Assembly (NCBI GenBank): GCA_025351925.1
Contig: JANXVC010000104.1
Coordinates: 1 to 52,162, forward strand
From: Rhodospirillales bacterium
GTDB lineage: Bacteria; Pseudomonadota; Alphaproteobacteria; Acetobacterales; Acetobacteraceae
DNA: 52,162 nucleotides
Direction of reading: 5' to 3'
Shown: positions 36,702 through 45,109 of the stretch, piece by piece
Numbering within the stretch: the first letter of the stretch is position 1
Layout: every line of letters starts with the position of its first letter
Program-made: the position numbers and the translations under genes
Notes under the pieces: generated by a model
What the model saw: only the letters and a program-made list of their open reading frames with translations
Database searches by the model: none
What the model was told of the DNA's origin: nothing

Positions 36702-37382
36702 ATGGACATGACAGGCGAGCGGCGTATCCCCGCGCCCCGGCAAAAGGTGTGGGACGCGCTGAACGATCCTGAGGTGCTGAAGCTGTGCATCCCGGGCTGC
36801 GAGAGCCTGGAGAAGACGTCGGACACCGACCTCAAGGCGACGGCGGCGGTTAAGATCGGCCCAATCTCCACCCGGTTTACCGGCAAAGTCCAGCTTACCG
36901 ATCTCGATCCGCCCAACAGCTACCGCATCAGCGGCGAGGGCCAGGGCGGCGTTGCTGGGTTCGCCAAGGGCGGCGCCAATGTGCGGCTGTCCGACGACGG
37001 CGTGGGCACGCTGCTGCAATACGACGTGAAGGCACAGGTCGGCGGCAAGATCGCGCAGCTCGGCGCGCGGCTGATCGACGCGACCAGCAAGCAGATGGCC
37101 GACCTGTTCTTCGACCGTTTCACTGCCGAGGTCGCGGTTCCTGCGCCGGCGGAAGCGACGATGGGTGCCGCCGAGCCGGTCGCCGGCACTTCGGACCCCC
37201 TGGCGCCCGTAACCGCGCCGCAGCCGGCGGTGGCCAAAGCGCGCGCCAAGGCACCGGCCGCGATCAGCATCTTCTCGATGATCCCCGAACAGCCGTTCGG
37301 CTTCCCGCGCATCGCTTTCGTCGGCGCGGCGCTGTATCTGATCATCTTTATCATGATCTTCAAAAGCTACGTCTTTGGCTGA
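36702..37382 (+). CDS. coxG: CoxG family protein (SRPBCC fold, C-terminal membrane anchor)
   Basis: 226-residue CoxG-type protein. The SRPBCC domain spans residues 1-150 (MDMTGERRIPAPRQKVWDALNDPEVLKLCIPGCESLEKTSD through GEGQGGVAGFAKGGANVRLSDDGVGTLLQYDVKAQVGGKIAQLGARLIDATSKQMADLFFDRF). A Pro/Ala linker follows, then a C-terminal hydrophobic helix (IAFVGAALYLIIFIMIF). In Oligotropha carboxidovorans, CoxG anchors CO dehydrogenase to the membrane. Start ATG 36702 has GAAGG upstream. First gene of a six-gene operon. The cofactor enzyme it serves is not in the window. Confidence 0.92.
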   Translation: MDMTGERRIPAPRQKVWDALNDPEVLKLCIPGCESLEKTSDTDLKATAAVKIGPISTRFTGKVQLTDLDPPNSYRISGEGQGGVAGFAKGGANVRLSDDGVGTLLQYDVKAQVGGKIAQLGARLIDATSKQMADLFFDRFTAEVAVPAPAEATMGAAEPVAGTSDPLAPVTAPQPAVAKARAKAPAAISIFSMIPEQPFGFPRIAFVGAALYLIIFIMIFKSYVFG

Positions 37383-38304
37383 CTTGCATCTGGCCGGCAC
37401 ACTGCCCGGCACCGTCGCCGAGACCGCCGCCCTGCTGGCGGCCGGCGGCTACATCGCGGACCGTGGCCTGTCCACCACGGTGCATTTGGCGCTTGCCATG
37501 CGGCGTCCGCTGTTCCTTGAGGGCGAGCCGGGCACCGGCAAGACCGAGATCGCCAAGGTACTGGCAGAGGGATTGGGCCGCAGGCTGGTGCGGCTGCAGT
37601 GCTATGACGGCATGGACCTATCGGCGGCAGCTTATGAATGGGACCATGCGCGGCAGTTGATGGCGATCCGCCTGGCGGAGGCCGGCGGCGACCGCAACCA
37701 GGACCGGCTCGCCGAGAGCATCTTCTCCCGCCCGTTCCTGCAGGCCCGGCCGCTGCTGTCCGCCATCGACCCGGACCTGCCGCCCGCCGTGCTGCTGATC
37801 GACGAGCTGGACCGCGCCGACGAGCCGTTCGAGGCCTTCTTGCTCGAGCTGCTGGCCGATTTCCAGATCACCGTCCCGGAATACGGCACGGTTCGTGCCG
37901 CTATCCCGCCGGTCGTCGTGCTGACCAGCAACCGGACGCGCGAGGTGCACGACGCGATCCGCCGCCGCTGCCTATACCAATGGGTGGACTATCCGTCGGC
38001 GTCCCGCGAGCGCGCGATCCTGGCCGCCAAGGCGCCGGGCCTGCCGGAGCGGCTGTCGCATGAGGTGGTTACTTTTGTGCAGCGGCTCCGGGACACCGAC
38101 CTGTTCAAGCTGCCTGGCGTGGCTGAGACAATCGACTGGGCGGCTGCGCTGCAGTACTTGGACCAGACCGAGCTGAGCACCGAGGCCGTCGATGAGACGC
38201 TGGGCGTGCTGCTGAAATATCAAGACGACATCGCCAAGGTGCGCGGCGCCGAGGCGGGCCGCTTGATGGCGGAGGCCAAGGCGGGAACCCAGGCGGCGCC
38301 ATGA
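37375..38304 (+). CDS. coxD: MoxR-type AAA+ ATPase, CoxD
   Basis: 309-residue AAA+ ATPase of the MoxR family. Walker A is GEPGTGKTE, Walker B is VLLIDELDRAD, sensor 1 is VVLTSNRTREV, and the arginine-finger region is DAIRRRC. In carboxydotrophs CoxD helps assemble the [CuSMoO2] centre and works with the VWA protein CoxE. The start is TTG 37375, overlapping the coxG stop by 8 bases; TTG 37384 is an alternative. The C-terminus overlaps coxE by 4 bases. Whether the partner enzyme is CO dehydrogenase or another molybdenum hydroxylase cannot be decided from this gene. Confidence 0.92.
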   Translation: MADLHLAGTLPGTVAETAALLAAGGYIADRGLSTTVHLALAMRRPLFLEGEPGTGKTEIAKVLAEGLGRRLVRLQCYDGMDLSAAAYEWDHARQLMAIRLAEAGGDRNQDRLAESIFSRPFLQARPLLSAIDPDLPPAVLLIDELDRADEPFEAFLLELLADFQITVPEYGTVRAAIPPVVVLTSNRTREVHDAIRRRCLYQWVDYPSASRERAILAAKAPGLPERLSHEVVTFVQRLRDTDLFKLPGVAETIDWAAALQYLDQTELSTEAVDETLGVLLKYQDDIAKVRGAEAGRLMAEAKAGTQAAP

Positions 38305-39500
38305 CCGCCGCCGCCGGCATGCTGAGCGCGAACGTCATGCACTTCGCCCGCCTGCTGCGACGGGCTGGCTTGCCGGTCGGACCCGCTGAGGTGATCGCCG
38401 CCGGGCAGGCGCTGGAGCTGATTGACCTCGGCGACCGCAGCCAGGCCCGTGCGGCGCTGCGCGGCCTCATGGTGCACCGCCACGAGCACATGGACCTGTT
38501 CGACCACGCCTTCGACCTGTTCTGGCGTGATCCCAACGCGTCGCAGCACGCCGCCGCCATGGCTCTGCTGGAAGGCCGCCCGCCTCAGGAACAGCCGCCG
38601 CAGCCTGGCACCCGCCGCATCGCCGAGGCCATGACCCCGCCGCGCGCCCGTCCGCCCAAGGCGGAGGAGGCACCGCCCGAGCTCGACGCCGTCATGACCG
38701 TGAGCGAGCAGGAGCAGCTGCGCGCCATGGATTTCGAGCAGATGAGCGCCGAGCAGGTTGGGCGGGCGAAGGCGGAAATCCGACGCTTGTCCCTCCCCCT
38801 CGACCTGCGCCGCACCCGACGGCTGCGGCCGGACACGCATGGGCCGCGCATTGACCTCGCGGCCACGCTGCGCCGCAGCCTGCGCCGCGGCGGCGAGATG
38901 GTGGACCTGTCGCGCAGCGCCCGCGTGGTGCGTCCGCCGCCGCTGGTGGTGCTGTGCGACATCTCGGGCAGCATGGCGCGCTACGCCCAGGTCTTGCTGC
39001 ATTTCCTGCACGCGGTGGCGAATGACCGCGACCGGGTGCACGTGTTCCTGTTCGGCACGAGGCTGTCCAACATCACCCGGCAATTGCGCTTCCGGGACCC
39101 CGAGGTGGCGTTCCAGATGGTGTCGCACGCGGTGCCCGACTGGTCCGGCGGCACGCGGATCGGCGAGGCGCTGCAGGAGTTCAACCAGCGCTGGGCCCGG
39201 CGCGTGCTGGGCCAGGGCGCCGTGGTGCTGCTGGTGACGGACGGGCTCGACCGCGACGGCGCTGCGGGCCTGGCCGAGAACATGGATCGGCTGCATCGCT
39301 CCTGCCGCCGGCTGATCTGGCTAAACCCCCTGTTGCGGTGGGATGGGTTCCAGCCCAAATCCAGCGGTATCCGGGCGATGCTGCCGCATGTGGACGAGTT
39401 TCGGACGGTCCATAGCCTCGACAGCCTGCGCAACCTGGTGGACCTGCTGTCCCGCCCGGCGCCGCCGCGCGGACGCGACCTAAGATGGAGATCTGCATGA
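38301..39500 (+). CDS. coxE: VWA-domain protein, CoxE
   Basis: 399-residue protein with an N-terminal helical part (NVMHFARLLRRAGLPVGPAEVIAAGQAL...LMVHRHEHMDLFDHAFDLFW) and a C-terminal von Willebrand A domain. The metal-ion-dependent adhesion site DISGSM lies near residue 220, with the expected Thr (SGGTRIGEAL) and Asp (LVTDGLDRD) further on. CoxE pairs with the MoxR ATPase CoxD as a chaperone-type module for cofactor insertion. It is coupled by 4-base ATGA overlaps on both sides. Confidence 0.93.
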   Translation: MTAAAGMLSANVMHFARLLRRAGLPVGPAEVIAAGQALELIDLGDRSQARAALRGLMVHRHEHMDLFDHAFDLFWRDPNASQHAAAMALLEGRPPQEQPPQPGTRRIAEAMTPPRARPPKAEEAPPELDAVMTVSEQEQLRAMDFEQMSAEQVGRAKAEIRRLSLPLDLRRTRRLRPDTHGPRIDLAATLRRSLRRGGEMVDLSRSARVVRPPPLVVLCDISGSMARYAQVLLHFLHAVANDRDRVHVFLFGTRLSNITRQLRFRDPEVAFQMVSHAVPDWSGGTRIGEALQEFNQRWARRVLGQGAVVLLVTDGLDRDGAAGLAENMDRLHRSCRRLIWLNPLLRWDGFQPKSSGIRAMLPHVDEFRTVHSLDSLRNLVDLLSRPAPPRGRDLRWRSA

Positions 39501-39817
39501 GCGAAACCGAAGACGTGCTGGGCACCGCCGCCGCGTGGTCGAAGGCCGGCGAGCAGGTGGCGATCGCGACGGTGACGGAGACGTGGGGCAGCTCGCCGCG
39601 TCCGGCGGGCAGCCAGATGGCGGTGACGGCGAGCGGCCGGATGGCCGGGTCGGTCAGCGGCGGCTGCATCGAGGGCGCGGTGGCCGACGCGGCTAAGCGC
39701 ACGATGGAGACCGGCACGCCGCAACTGCTGGAATTCGGCGTGACCAATGAGCGCGCCTGGGAGGTTGGCCTGGCCTGCGGCGGCAAGCTGAAGGTGTTCG
39801 TCGAGCGTCTGGGATGA
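39497..39817 (+). CDS. XdhC/CoxI family protein, N-terminal domain only (CoxF-type)
   Basis: 106-residue protein corresponding to the XdhC_CoxI domain: MSETEDVLGTAAAWSKAGEQVAIATVTETWGSSPRPAGSQMAVTASGRMAGSVSGGCIEGAVADAA, then CGGKLKVFVE. The conserved GS.PR..G..M.V.. and GSVSGGC+E motifs are present. XdhC proteins bind molybdenum cofactor and insert it, after sulfuration, into molybdenum hydroxylases. ATG 39497, not the track start 39485, is preferred because it forms an ATGA overlap with the coxE stop and has GGAG eight bases upstream. The matching Rossmann half is the next gene. Confidence 0.9.
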   Translation: MSETEDVLGTAAAWSKAGEQVAIATVTETWGSSPRPAGSQMAVTASGRMAGSVSGGCIEGAVADAAKRTMETGTPQLLEFGVTNERAWEVGLACGGKLKVFVERLG

Positions 39818-40500
39818 GACTGGACCTGCTGGCCGGGCTGGAGGAGGCGCGGGCGGCGCTGCGTCCGGTGGTGCTGGCGACCCGGCTACCCTCCGGCGAG
39901 CAGTTCCTGTTGCCCTACACGGACGCGCCGGACGGGCTGGCGGCGGCTGCCGGATCGGTGTTGCAGGCAGACCGCAGCCAGACGGTCGAGATCGACGGGG
40001 CCCAGTGGTTCCTGCAAGCCTATAACCCGCCGCTCCGCCTTGTGGTGGTGGGCGCCGTGCACATCGCTCAGGCATTGGTGCCGATGGCGGCTGGCCTGGG
40101 ATACGGAGTAACGGTGGCCGATCCGCGCCGGGCCTTTGCCAGCGACGAGCGGTTTCCCGGCGTGACCGTCAGCACGGAGTGGCCGGATGAGGCGATGGAT
40201 GCGCTCCGTCCCGACAGCCGGACCGCTGTCGTGACGCTGACGCATGACCCGAAGCTCGATGACCCGGCGCTCGACCGGGCGCTGCGGTCGCAGGCGTTCT
40301 ACATCGGGGCGCTGGGCTCCCGGAAGACGCACGCCGCGCGGCTCGGCCGGCTGCGCGAATTGGGCCACGATGACGATTCGATGGCGCGCATCCGTGGGCC
40401 GGTCGGCCTCGATATCGGCGCTGTGACGGCGCCGGAGATCGCGCTGTCGATCCTGGCGCAGATCGTCGCGGTCCGGCGCAAGGCGGCGCTCGTCGGGTGA
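39814..40500 (+). CDS. XdhC family protein, Rossmann (XdhC_C) domain
   Basis: 228-residue protein. After a short N-terminal part it has LRLVVVGAVHIAQALVPMAAGLGYGVTVADPRRAFASDERFP, a dinucleotide-type Rossmann segment, and AVVTLTHDPKLDDPALDRALRSQAFYIGALGSRKTHAARLGRLRELG, then GLDIGAVTAPEIALSILAQI. These are the signatures of the XdhC C-terminal domain. In most XdhC proteins the motif reads GxGHIA; here the second Gly is Val (GAVHIA). Together with the preceding gene it makes a split XdhC, as in cox clusters (CoxF/CoxI). Both junctions are ATGA or GTGA overlaps. Confidence 0.9.
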   Translation: MRLDLLAGLEEARAALRPVVLATRLPSGEQFLLPYTDAPDGLAAAAGSVLQADRSQTVEIDGAQWFLQAYNPPLRLVVVGAVHIAQALVPMAAGLGYGVTVADPRRAFASDERFPGVTVSTEWPDEAMDALRPDSRTAVVTLTHDPKLDDPALDRALRSQAFYIGALGSRKTHAARLGRLRELGHDDDSMARIRGPVGLDIGAVTAPEIALSILAQIVAVRRKAALVG

Positions 40501-42134
40501 TTTTCGGCCGGATTGCGCTGGCGGACGCCCTCGGCGCGGTGCTGGCGCACACGCAGCGCCTGCCGGGCAGCGTGCTGCGGAAGGGCGCGGTGCTGGATGC
40601 GGCGGCGATCGAGGCGTTGCGGGGCGTCGGCATGGACGACGTGATCGCGGCTCGCCTCGAGCCTGGCGATGTCGCAGAGGATGCCGCCGCCGCTCGGCTG
40701 GCGCAGGCGCTCGCGACAACGACACTTACGGCGACGCGCGCCAGCACGGGGCGGGTAAACCTCGTAGCGACGACACCGGGGCTGCTGCGGGTGGACCGGG
40801 CCGGGCTTGACGCGCTGAACGCGGTGCATGAGGCGCTGACCGTCGGGACGCTGCCGGACGCCGCCAGCGTCGCGGCGCGGGAGATGGTGGCGACCATCAA
40901 AATCATCCCGTTCGCCGTTGCGGAGAGCGTGCTGGCCGAGGCCGAGCGCGTGGCCCAGCAGTGCCCGCTGCTACAGCTGCATCCATTCCGCCCGCTGCGT
41001 GTCGGCCTGGTCATGACCAGCCTGCCTGGTATGAAACACAGCATCCTGGCCGGCACGGCGGAGGCGACGGCCGCCCGCGTCGCTGGTCTCACCGGCATCC
41101 TGCTGCCGCCGCTGGAGCGCGCCCACGCCGAGGCGCCGATCGCCGAGGCGCTACGGGCGCTGATGGCCCAGGATGCCGATATCCTGCTCGTAGCGGGCGC
41201 CAGCGCGGTGGTGGACCGGCGAGACGTGGGACCGGCGGGGATCGTGGCGGCCGGGGGCGAGATCCTGCATTTTGGTATGCCGGTCGATCCCGGCAACCTG
41301 ATCTGCCTGGGGCGGATCGGGACGCGGCCGGCGCTGGTGCTGCCCGGCTGCGCGCGCAGCCCGAAGCTGAACGGCATCGACTGGGTGCTGTCGCGACTGT
41401 TTGCAGGGCAAGAAGTGGACAGGGCAGTGATCGCCGGGATGGGCGTGGGCGGCTTGCTGAAGGACGTTGGCGTGCGTCCATTGCACCGCGCGAAGGCCGT
41501 GGCGCCGGTTGCGGAGGCCGTCACACCGGTGGTGGCGGGTATTGTGCTGGCGGCCGGCCGGTCCAGCCGGATGGCGCCGCAAAATAAGCTTTTGGTGCCG
41601 GACCGCGCCGGACGGCCGATGGTGGCGCGGGTGGTCGATAACCTGCTGTCGAGCGCCGCGCGCCCGGTGATCGTGGTGACCGGGAACCGGGCCGAGGAGG
41701 TCCGCGCCGCCATCGCCGGGCGCCCGGTGCAGGTGGTGCACGCTGCGGACTACGCGGACGGCCTGTCCGCCAGCCTGCGGGCAGGGATCGCGGCGATTCC
41801 TCCGACAGCCTCGGCGGCATTGGTCTGCCTCGGTGACATGCCGCTGGTGACGGGGCGAATGATCGACCGGCTGATCGAGGCCTACGACCCCGACGAAGGC
41901 CGGTCCGTCGTCGTCCCCACCTGCCGGGGCAAGATCGGCAACCCCGTGCTGTGGGACCGGCGGTTCTTCCCCGATATTGCTGGCCTCGTCGGCGACGTGG
42001 GCGCGCGGCCGCTGCTGGAGCGCCACAGCGAGTATGTAGCGCAGGTCGAGTTGGACGACGACGCCGTGCTACGTGATTTCGACACAGTAGAGTCGCTGGC
42101 GACGCTGCCAGCGCATATCCGACCGGCTGATTAA
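40497..42134 (+). CDS. Fusion of molybdopterin-binding domain (MoeA/MogA-like) and MobA-like nucleotidyltransferase
   Basis: 545-residue two-domain protein starting at GTG 40497, overlapping the previous stop. Residues 1-340 resemble the molybdopterin-binding domain: LADALGAVLAHTQRLPGSVLRKGAVLDAAAIEALRGVGMDDVIAARLEPGDVAEDAAA, then VGLVMTSLPGMKHSILAGTAEATAAR and DADILLVAGASAVVDRRDVGPAGI. Residues 345-545 are a MobA/MocA-type NTP transferase with LAAGRSSRMAPQNKLL, VTGNRAEEVRAAI, LCLGDMPLVTGRMIDRLI and GNPVLWDRRFFP. It predicts cytidylyl or guanylyl transfer onto molybdopterin, giving MCD or MGD. MCD, used by CO dehydrogenase and relatives, fits the cox-like neighbours. Last gene of the operon. 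Confidence 0.87.
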   Translation: MIFGRIALADALGAVLAHTQRLPGSVLRKGAVLDAAAIEALRGVGMDDVIAARLEPGDVAEDAAAARLAQALATTTLTATRASTGRVNLVATTPGLLRVDRAGLDALNAVHEALTVGTLPDAASVAAREMVATIKIIPFAVAESVLAEAERVAQQCPLLQLHPFRPLRVGLVMTSLPGMKHSILAGTAEATAARVAGLTGILLPPLERAHAEAPIAEALRALMAQDADILLVAGASAVVDRRDVGPAGIVAAGGEILHFGMPVDPGNLICLGRIGTRPALVLPGCARSPKLNGIDWVLSRLFAGQEVDRAVIAGMGVGGLLKDVGVRPLHRAKAVAPVAEAVTPVVAGIVLAAGRSSRMAPQNKLLVPDRAGRPMVARVVDNLLSSAARPVIVVTGNRAEEVRAAIAGRPVQVVHAADYADGLSASLRAGIAAIPPTASAALVCLGDMPLVTGRMIDRLIEAYDPDEGRSVVVPTCRGKIGNPVLWDRRFFPDIAGLVGDVGARPLLERHSEYVAQVELDDDAVLRDFDTVESLATLPAHIRPAD

Positions 42135-42161
42135 CGTCGCGTCTGATTAGCCCCCGGCTGA

Positions 42162-43424
42162 TTAACTCAACGCCGCCGCAACCCAGGCCGCCCAGGCCAG
42201 CGCCTCGCGGTCCCGCCCGCGCGGGGCGACGATCTGCAGGCCCAGCGGCATCCCGTTTGGCCCGACGCCGGCAGGGACCGTGACGCAGGGCACGTGCAAA
42301 CTGGTCCAGATGAAGTTGAACCCCGCATCACCGGTCCAGGCCAGCCCAGGCGGCGCCTCCCCGGCGGCGGAGGGCGTCAGCAGGATGTCGAGATCGCCGA
42401 GGATGGCCTCGAAGTCCGACCGCAGAAAGCGGAACAGCGCGTGGCTCTCGATCAGCGCCGCCTCGGGCTGCGCCAGGCCCCACTCCATGCGTTCGCGAAG
42501 CGACGGACTCAACTGGTCGCGGGCGGTGTTCATCTCCCAGCCCAGGGCGCGCGCGCTCTCGTTGTTCATGATGACGGCGTGGGCGGCCTCGAGCGCTGCA
42601 AACTCGGACGGCAGTCCGAAGTCGCGGACGTGGGCGCCGGCGTAGGCGAGCCGGCCGGCAGCGCGTTCGAACAAGGCGGTGGTCTCCGGCGCGGCACGGT
42701 CCCAGGATGGCGAACGGCAAACGCCGATGCGCGGGCTGGATAGCGGCCGGACATCGGGGTCGCCCAGGTCGTGCCCGGACACCGCGCCGGCGAACAGGGC
42801 GCAGTCGGCGACGCTGCGGGCCATGACGCCGACGGTGTCGAGGCTGTCCGACATCAGCTTCATGCCGTTGCGGTTTATCAGGCCGAAGGTGGGCTTGTAG
42901 CCGACCACGCCGCAGAACGCCGCAGGACGGATCACGCTGCCCGCGGTCTGGGTGCCGAACGCCAGCGGGAAGAAACCGGCCGCGACGCCCGCCGCCGAGC
43001 CGCTGCTGGAGCCGCCGGGCGTGCGGCCAGGGTCATGCGGATTGGTGGTAGGGCCGGGCGAGCGGGTGGCGAACTCGGTGGTGATGGTCTTGCCAAGCAC
43101 GACGGCGCCGGCGGCCCGGGCCCAGGCGACGCAGGCCGCGTCGGCTCGCGGGCGGTGGCCACGCCAGATCGGCGAGTTGTATTCGCTGGGCATGTCAGCG
43201 GTGTCCAGCACGTCCTTCACGCCTATCGGCATCCCGTGCAGCGGGCCCGGACGTGGTGTGGCGCCCCTGGCCTGGGCCGGATCGAAGAACGCCATGGCCT
43301 GCACCACGGCCTCACGCGCGGCCATGCGGTCGAGGCAGGCCTCCATCAGCTCGGCAGGCGCCAGGGTGCCGGCGCGGATGGCCCGGGCGGCGGCGGTCGC
43401 GGTGAGCGCGGCGGGGTCGGCCAT
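42162..43424 (-). CDS. Amidase signature family hydrolase
   Basis: 420-residue amidase with the Ser-cisSer-Lys triad in order: Lys70 in GMPIGVKDV, Ser139 in GRTPGGSSSGSAAGVAAG, Ser163 in GTQTAGSVIRPA. Further typical blocks are TTEFATRSPGPTTNPHD and MKLMSDSLDTVGVMARSVADCALF. It hydrolyses an amide bond; the substrate is unknown, and GatA is unlikely without gatB or gatC nearby. Length is slightly short for the family, with a clean C-terminus (IVAPRGRDREALAWAAWVAAAL). It is convergent with the cox-type operon (28-bp gap). Single gene. Confidence 0.92.
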   Translation of the reverse strand: MADPAALTATAAARAIRAGTLAPAELMEACLDRMAAREAVVQAMAFFDPAQARGATPRPGPLHGMPIGVKDVLDTADMPSEYNSPIWRGHRPRADAACVAWARAAGAVVLGKTITTEFATRSPGPTTNPHDPGRTPGGSSSGSAAGVAAGFFPLAFGTQTAGSVIRPAAFCGVVGYKPTFGLINRNGMKLMSDSLDTVGVMARSVADCALFAGAVSGHDLGDPDVRPLSSPRIGVCRSPSWDRAAPETTALFERAAGRLAYAGAHVRDFGLPSEFAALEAAHAVIMNNESARALGWEMNTARDQLSPSLRERMEWGLAQPEAALIESHALFRFLRSDFEAILGDLDILLTPSAAGEAPPGLAWTGDAGFNFIWTSLHVPCVTVPAGVGPNGMPLGLQIVAPRGRDREALAWAAWVAAALS

Positions 43425-43491
43425 AATTCCTCCTGCGTTGTGCTGAACTAGGCTGGCGCACCCGTGGCTGCGGGTCCATCTCTATTGCGTG

Positions 43492-44007
43492 ATGCAGCAC
43501 TCTCCCGCTCCCATCCAGGTCGGCCGCACCCAGGATGGCACCATGACCTACTTCGTCGATCTGCCACCGGAGGCGCTGCCGCCGGTGCTGGGGCGCGACC
43601 TCGCGGCGGCGTGGGAGGCGGCGCGGGACGCAGCTGCCGACGCTGCCTGGGGCGCCGGGCGGCTGTTCCGCTTCCGTCGGCCGGACGGCAGCGTCACCGA
43701 CCTCGCTCTGTCCGACGAGGACGCTCGGTGCTGGGCAAGCGCCGTGGACGGGACCGTGGGGATGCAGACGAGCTATGGCTTGTCCCTGTGCCTGCGGCTT
43801 CTCGCGCTGGTGGACTTGCTGGCGCGGGCGCCCTGGACCGCGAACCTGTTTCAGATCGGCCGCACCGGGACTGCGCTGCATCCGGCCCTGCTGAGCACCG
43901 CCGCCACGGCGCAGTTGACGGCCGATGCCCGGTTTGACGAGACCGGGTTCCGCGCAAGGCTGGCCTTCCTACCCGGCACGACCCCCTCTACAGGAGCGCT
44001 CGCATGA
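43492..44007 (+). CDS. Hypothetical protein
   Basis: 171-residue predicted cytoplasmic protein without signal peptide or clear membrane helix. The middle LSLCLRLLALVDLLARAPW is a hydrophobic helix but short and amphipathic. I recognise no family. Ala-rich N-terminal half (AAAWEAARDAAADAAWGAGRLFRFRRPDGSVTDLALSDEDARCWASAVDGTVG). It overlaps the following lipoprotein gene by 4 bases (ATGA), so it is a real coupled gene rather than a chance ORF. The start may be GTG 43489 or ATG 43492. Confidence 0.65.
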   Translation: MQHSPAPIQVGRTQDGTMTYFVDLPPEALPPVLGRDLAAAWEAARDAAADAAWGAGRLFRFRRPDGSVTDLALSDEDARCWASAVDGTVGMQTSYGLSLCLRLLALVDLLARAPWTANLFQIGRTGTALHPALLSTAATAQLTADARFDETGFRARLAFLPGTTPSTGALA

Positions 44008-44366
44008 CACTCTTCTCAATCAGCCGACCGGCTTTCGCCGTCGTTGGCCTGGCGGGTTTCCTGGTGATGGCTGGCTGCCAAACGGCGCCACGGTCCCGCG
44101 CCGATGCGGCGACCGCGGCGGCGTGCCGGGCTGAGGTGGACCGGGTCTATGCCGCGCAGAACCGGGCCGAACTCTCGCAGCGCGACCAGCGCGACACGCC
44201 ATTTGCCGGCAGCTACAACTCGGGCATCACGTCGCGCGGGTTGGGCACACTTTTTGGCCGGGATAACCAGGTCTCGTCCTGCATGAGCAGATCGAGTGGA
44301 TCCAATGCAGGCGGATCCACGGTCGATAGCGGCACCGGGCCGACCTTCAGCCCGGCGGCACGCTAG
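44004..44366 (+). CDS. Small predicted lipoprotein
   Basis: 120-residue protein with a lipoprotein signal: FAVVGLAGFLVMAGCQTAP, in which VMAGC fits the lipobox, with acylation at Cys25. The mature part has TAAACRAEVDRVYAAQNRAELSQRDQRDTPFAGSYNSGITSRGLGTLFGRDNQVSSC, then a Ser/Gly-rich tail. Two mature cysteines (about 41 and 93) could form a disulfide. A CxxxVDRVY.AQNR.ELS motif recurs in small alphaproteobacterial envelope proteins. Predicted to sit in the outer or inner membrane facing the periplasm. Coupled to the hypothetical gene upstream; function unknown. Confidence 0.78.
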   Translation: MTLFSISRPAFAVVGLAGFLVMAGCQTAPRSRADAATAAACRAEVDRVYAAQNRAELSQRDQRDTPFAGSYNSGITSRGLGTLFGRDNQVSSCMSRSSGSNAGGSTVDSGTGPTFSPAAR

Positions 44367-44450
44367 GCTAAGCGTCGTAATCGCACCGTTGCTGGGCGGC
44401 GGCGCGGGCCGTAAGCCGGTTTGGTCCAACAGGAACCTAGGAGCATCCGC

Positions 44451-44801
44451 ATGAGTAAGATCATCCGCACCGAGCCGAACAAGGTGCTGGCCAAAGCCGT
44501 GGAGTATCATGGCTTCGTCTTCTGCCAGGGCGTGACGGCGCCGGACCTCAGCAAGGACATCACCGGACAGACCGAAGACGTGCTCGCCGGTATCGACGCT
44601 ATTCTCGAAACCCATGGCACCGACAAGACCCGGCTGCTGCAGGCACAGATCTGGCTCAAGGACATCCGTGACCGCGAGGCAATGAATGCCGTCTGGTCTG
44701 CGTGGCTGCCCGAAGGCGGTGCCCCGGCCCGCGCTTGTGTTCAGGCGCACATGGCAGATCCGCGGCATCTGGTCGAGATTATGGTTACGACGTGTAAGTG
44801 A
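44451..44801 (+). CDS. RidA family (YjgF/YER057c/UK114) protein
   Basis: 116-residue RidA-family protein: MSKIIRTEPNKVLAKAVEYHGFVFCQGVTAPDLSKDITGQTEDVLAGIDAILETHGTDKTRLLQAQIWLKDIRDREAMNAVWSAWLPEGGAPARACVQAHMADPRHLVEIMVTTC. The conserved active-site Arg is present in the PARACV motif. RidA hydrolyses reactive enamine/imine intermediates to ketoacids and ammonia; subgroup members differ in activity. ATG 44451 is chosen over the track start because AGGAG precedes it. Single gene, 84 bp after the lipoprotein gene. Confidence 0.92.
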   Translation: MSKIIRTEPNKVLAKAVEYHGFVFCQGVTAPDLSKDITGQTEDVLAGIDAILETHGTDKTRLLQAQIWLKDIRDREAMNAVWSAWLPEGGAPARACVQAHMADPRHLVEIMVTTCK

Positions 44802-45109
44802 CCATAGATATTCAGACGAGTTAGACAGTGATGATTCAACTAACCTGAATACCTTGCTACAATGGCTGATGAGTGGCTGATAAGAGGCACTGTAACTCAT
44901 CTGCCACGCAGCATAATTTTCGTTACGTATTAGGATTGCAACGCGATTATTAGGATGTGAGTCCTTAGCACGACGGTTATCCACAGGCTAATTTGCGTAA
45001 ATGCACTCACGAGCGTGCCAATCCGACATAGCGGGTTGTCAGGTTTCGTGCCCTGCCCCTACCCAAGCCTCACAAGCGAGTGAGTTTTCGTGAGCAAGAG
45101 GGCTGGGGC
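44802..45109. promoter_or_regulatory. A+T-rich intergenic region with one perfect DnaA-box sequence
   Basis: About 308 bp, noticeably richer in A+T than the surrounding genes, upstream of the CHAP-domain gene. It contains TTATCCACA at 44977-44985, identical to a consensus DnaA box. A second box, an AT-rich unwinding element cluster and origin-associated genes were not seen. It probably holds the promoter of the downstream gene. Confidence 0.45.

Noticed and set aside
44802-45109. Replication origin at the DnaA box
   Set aside because: A single box without a cluster, unwinding element or origin genes (dnaA, parAB, repABC) nearby does not support an origin.
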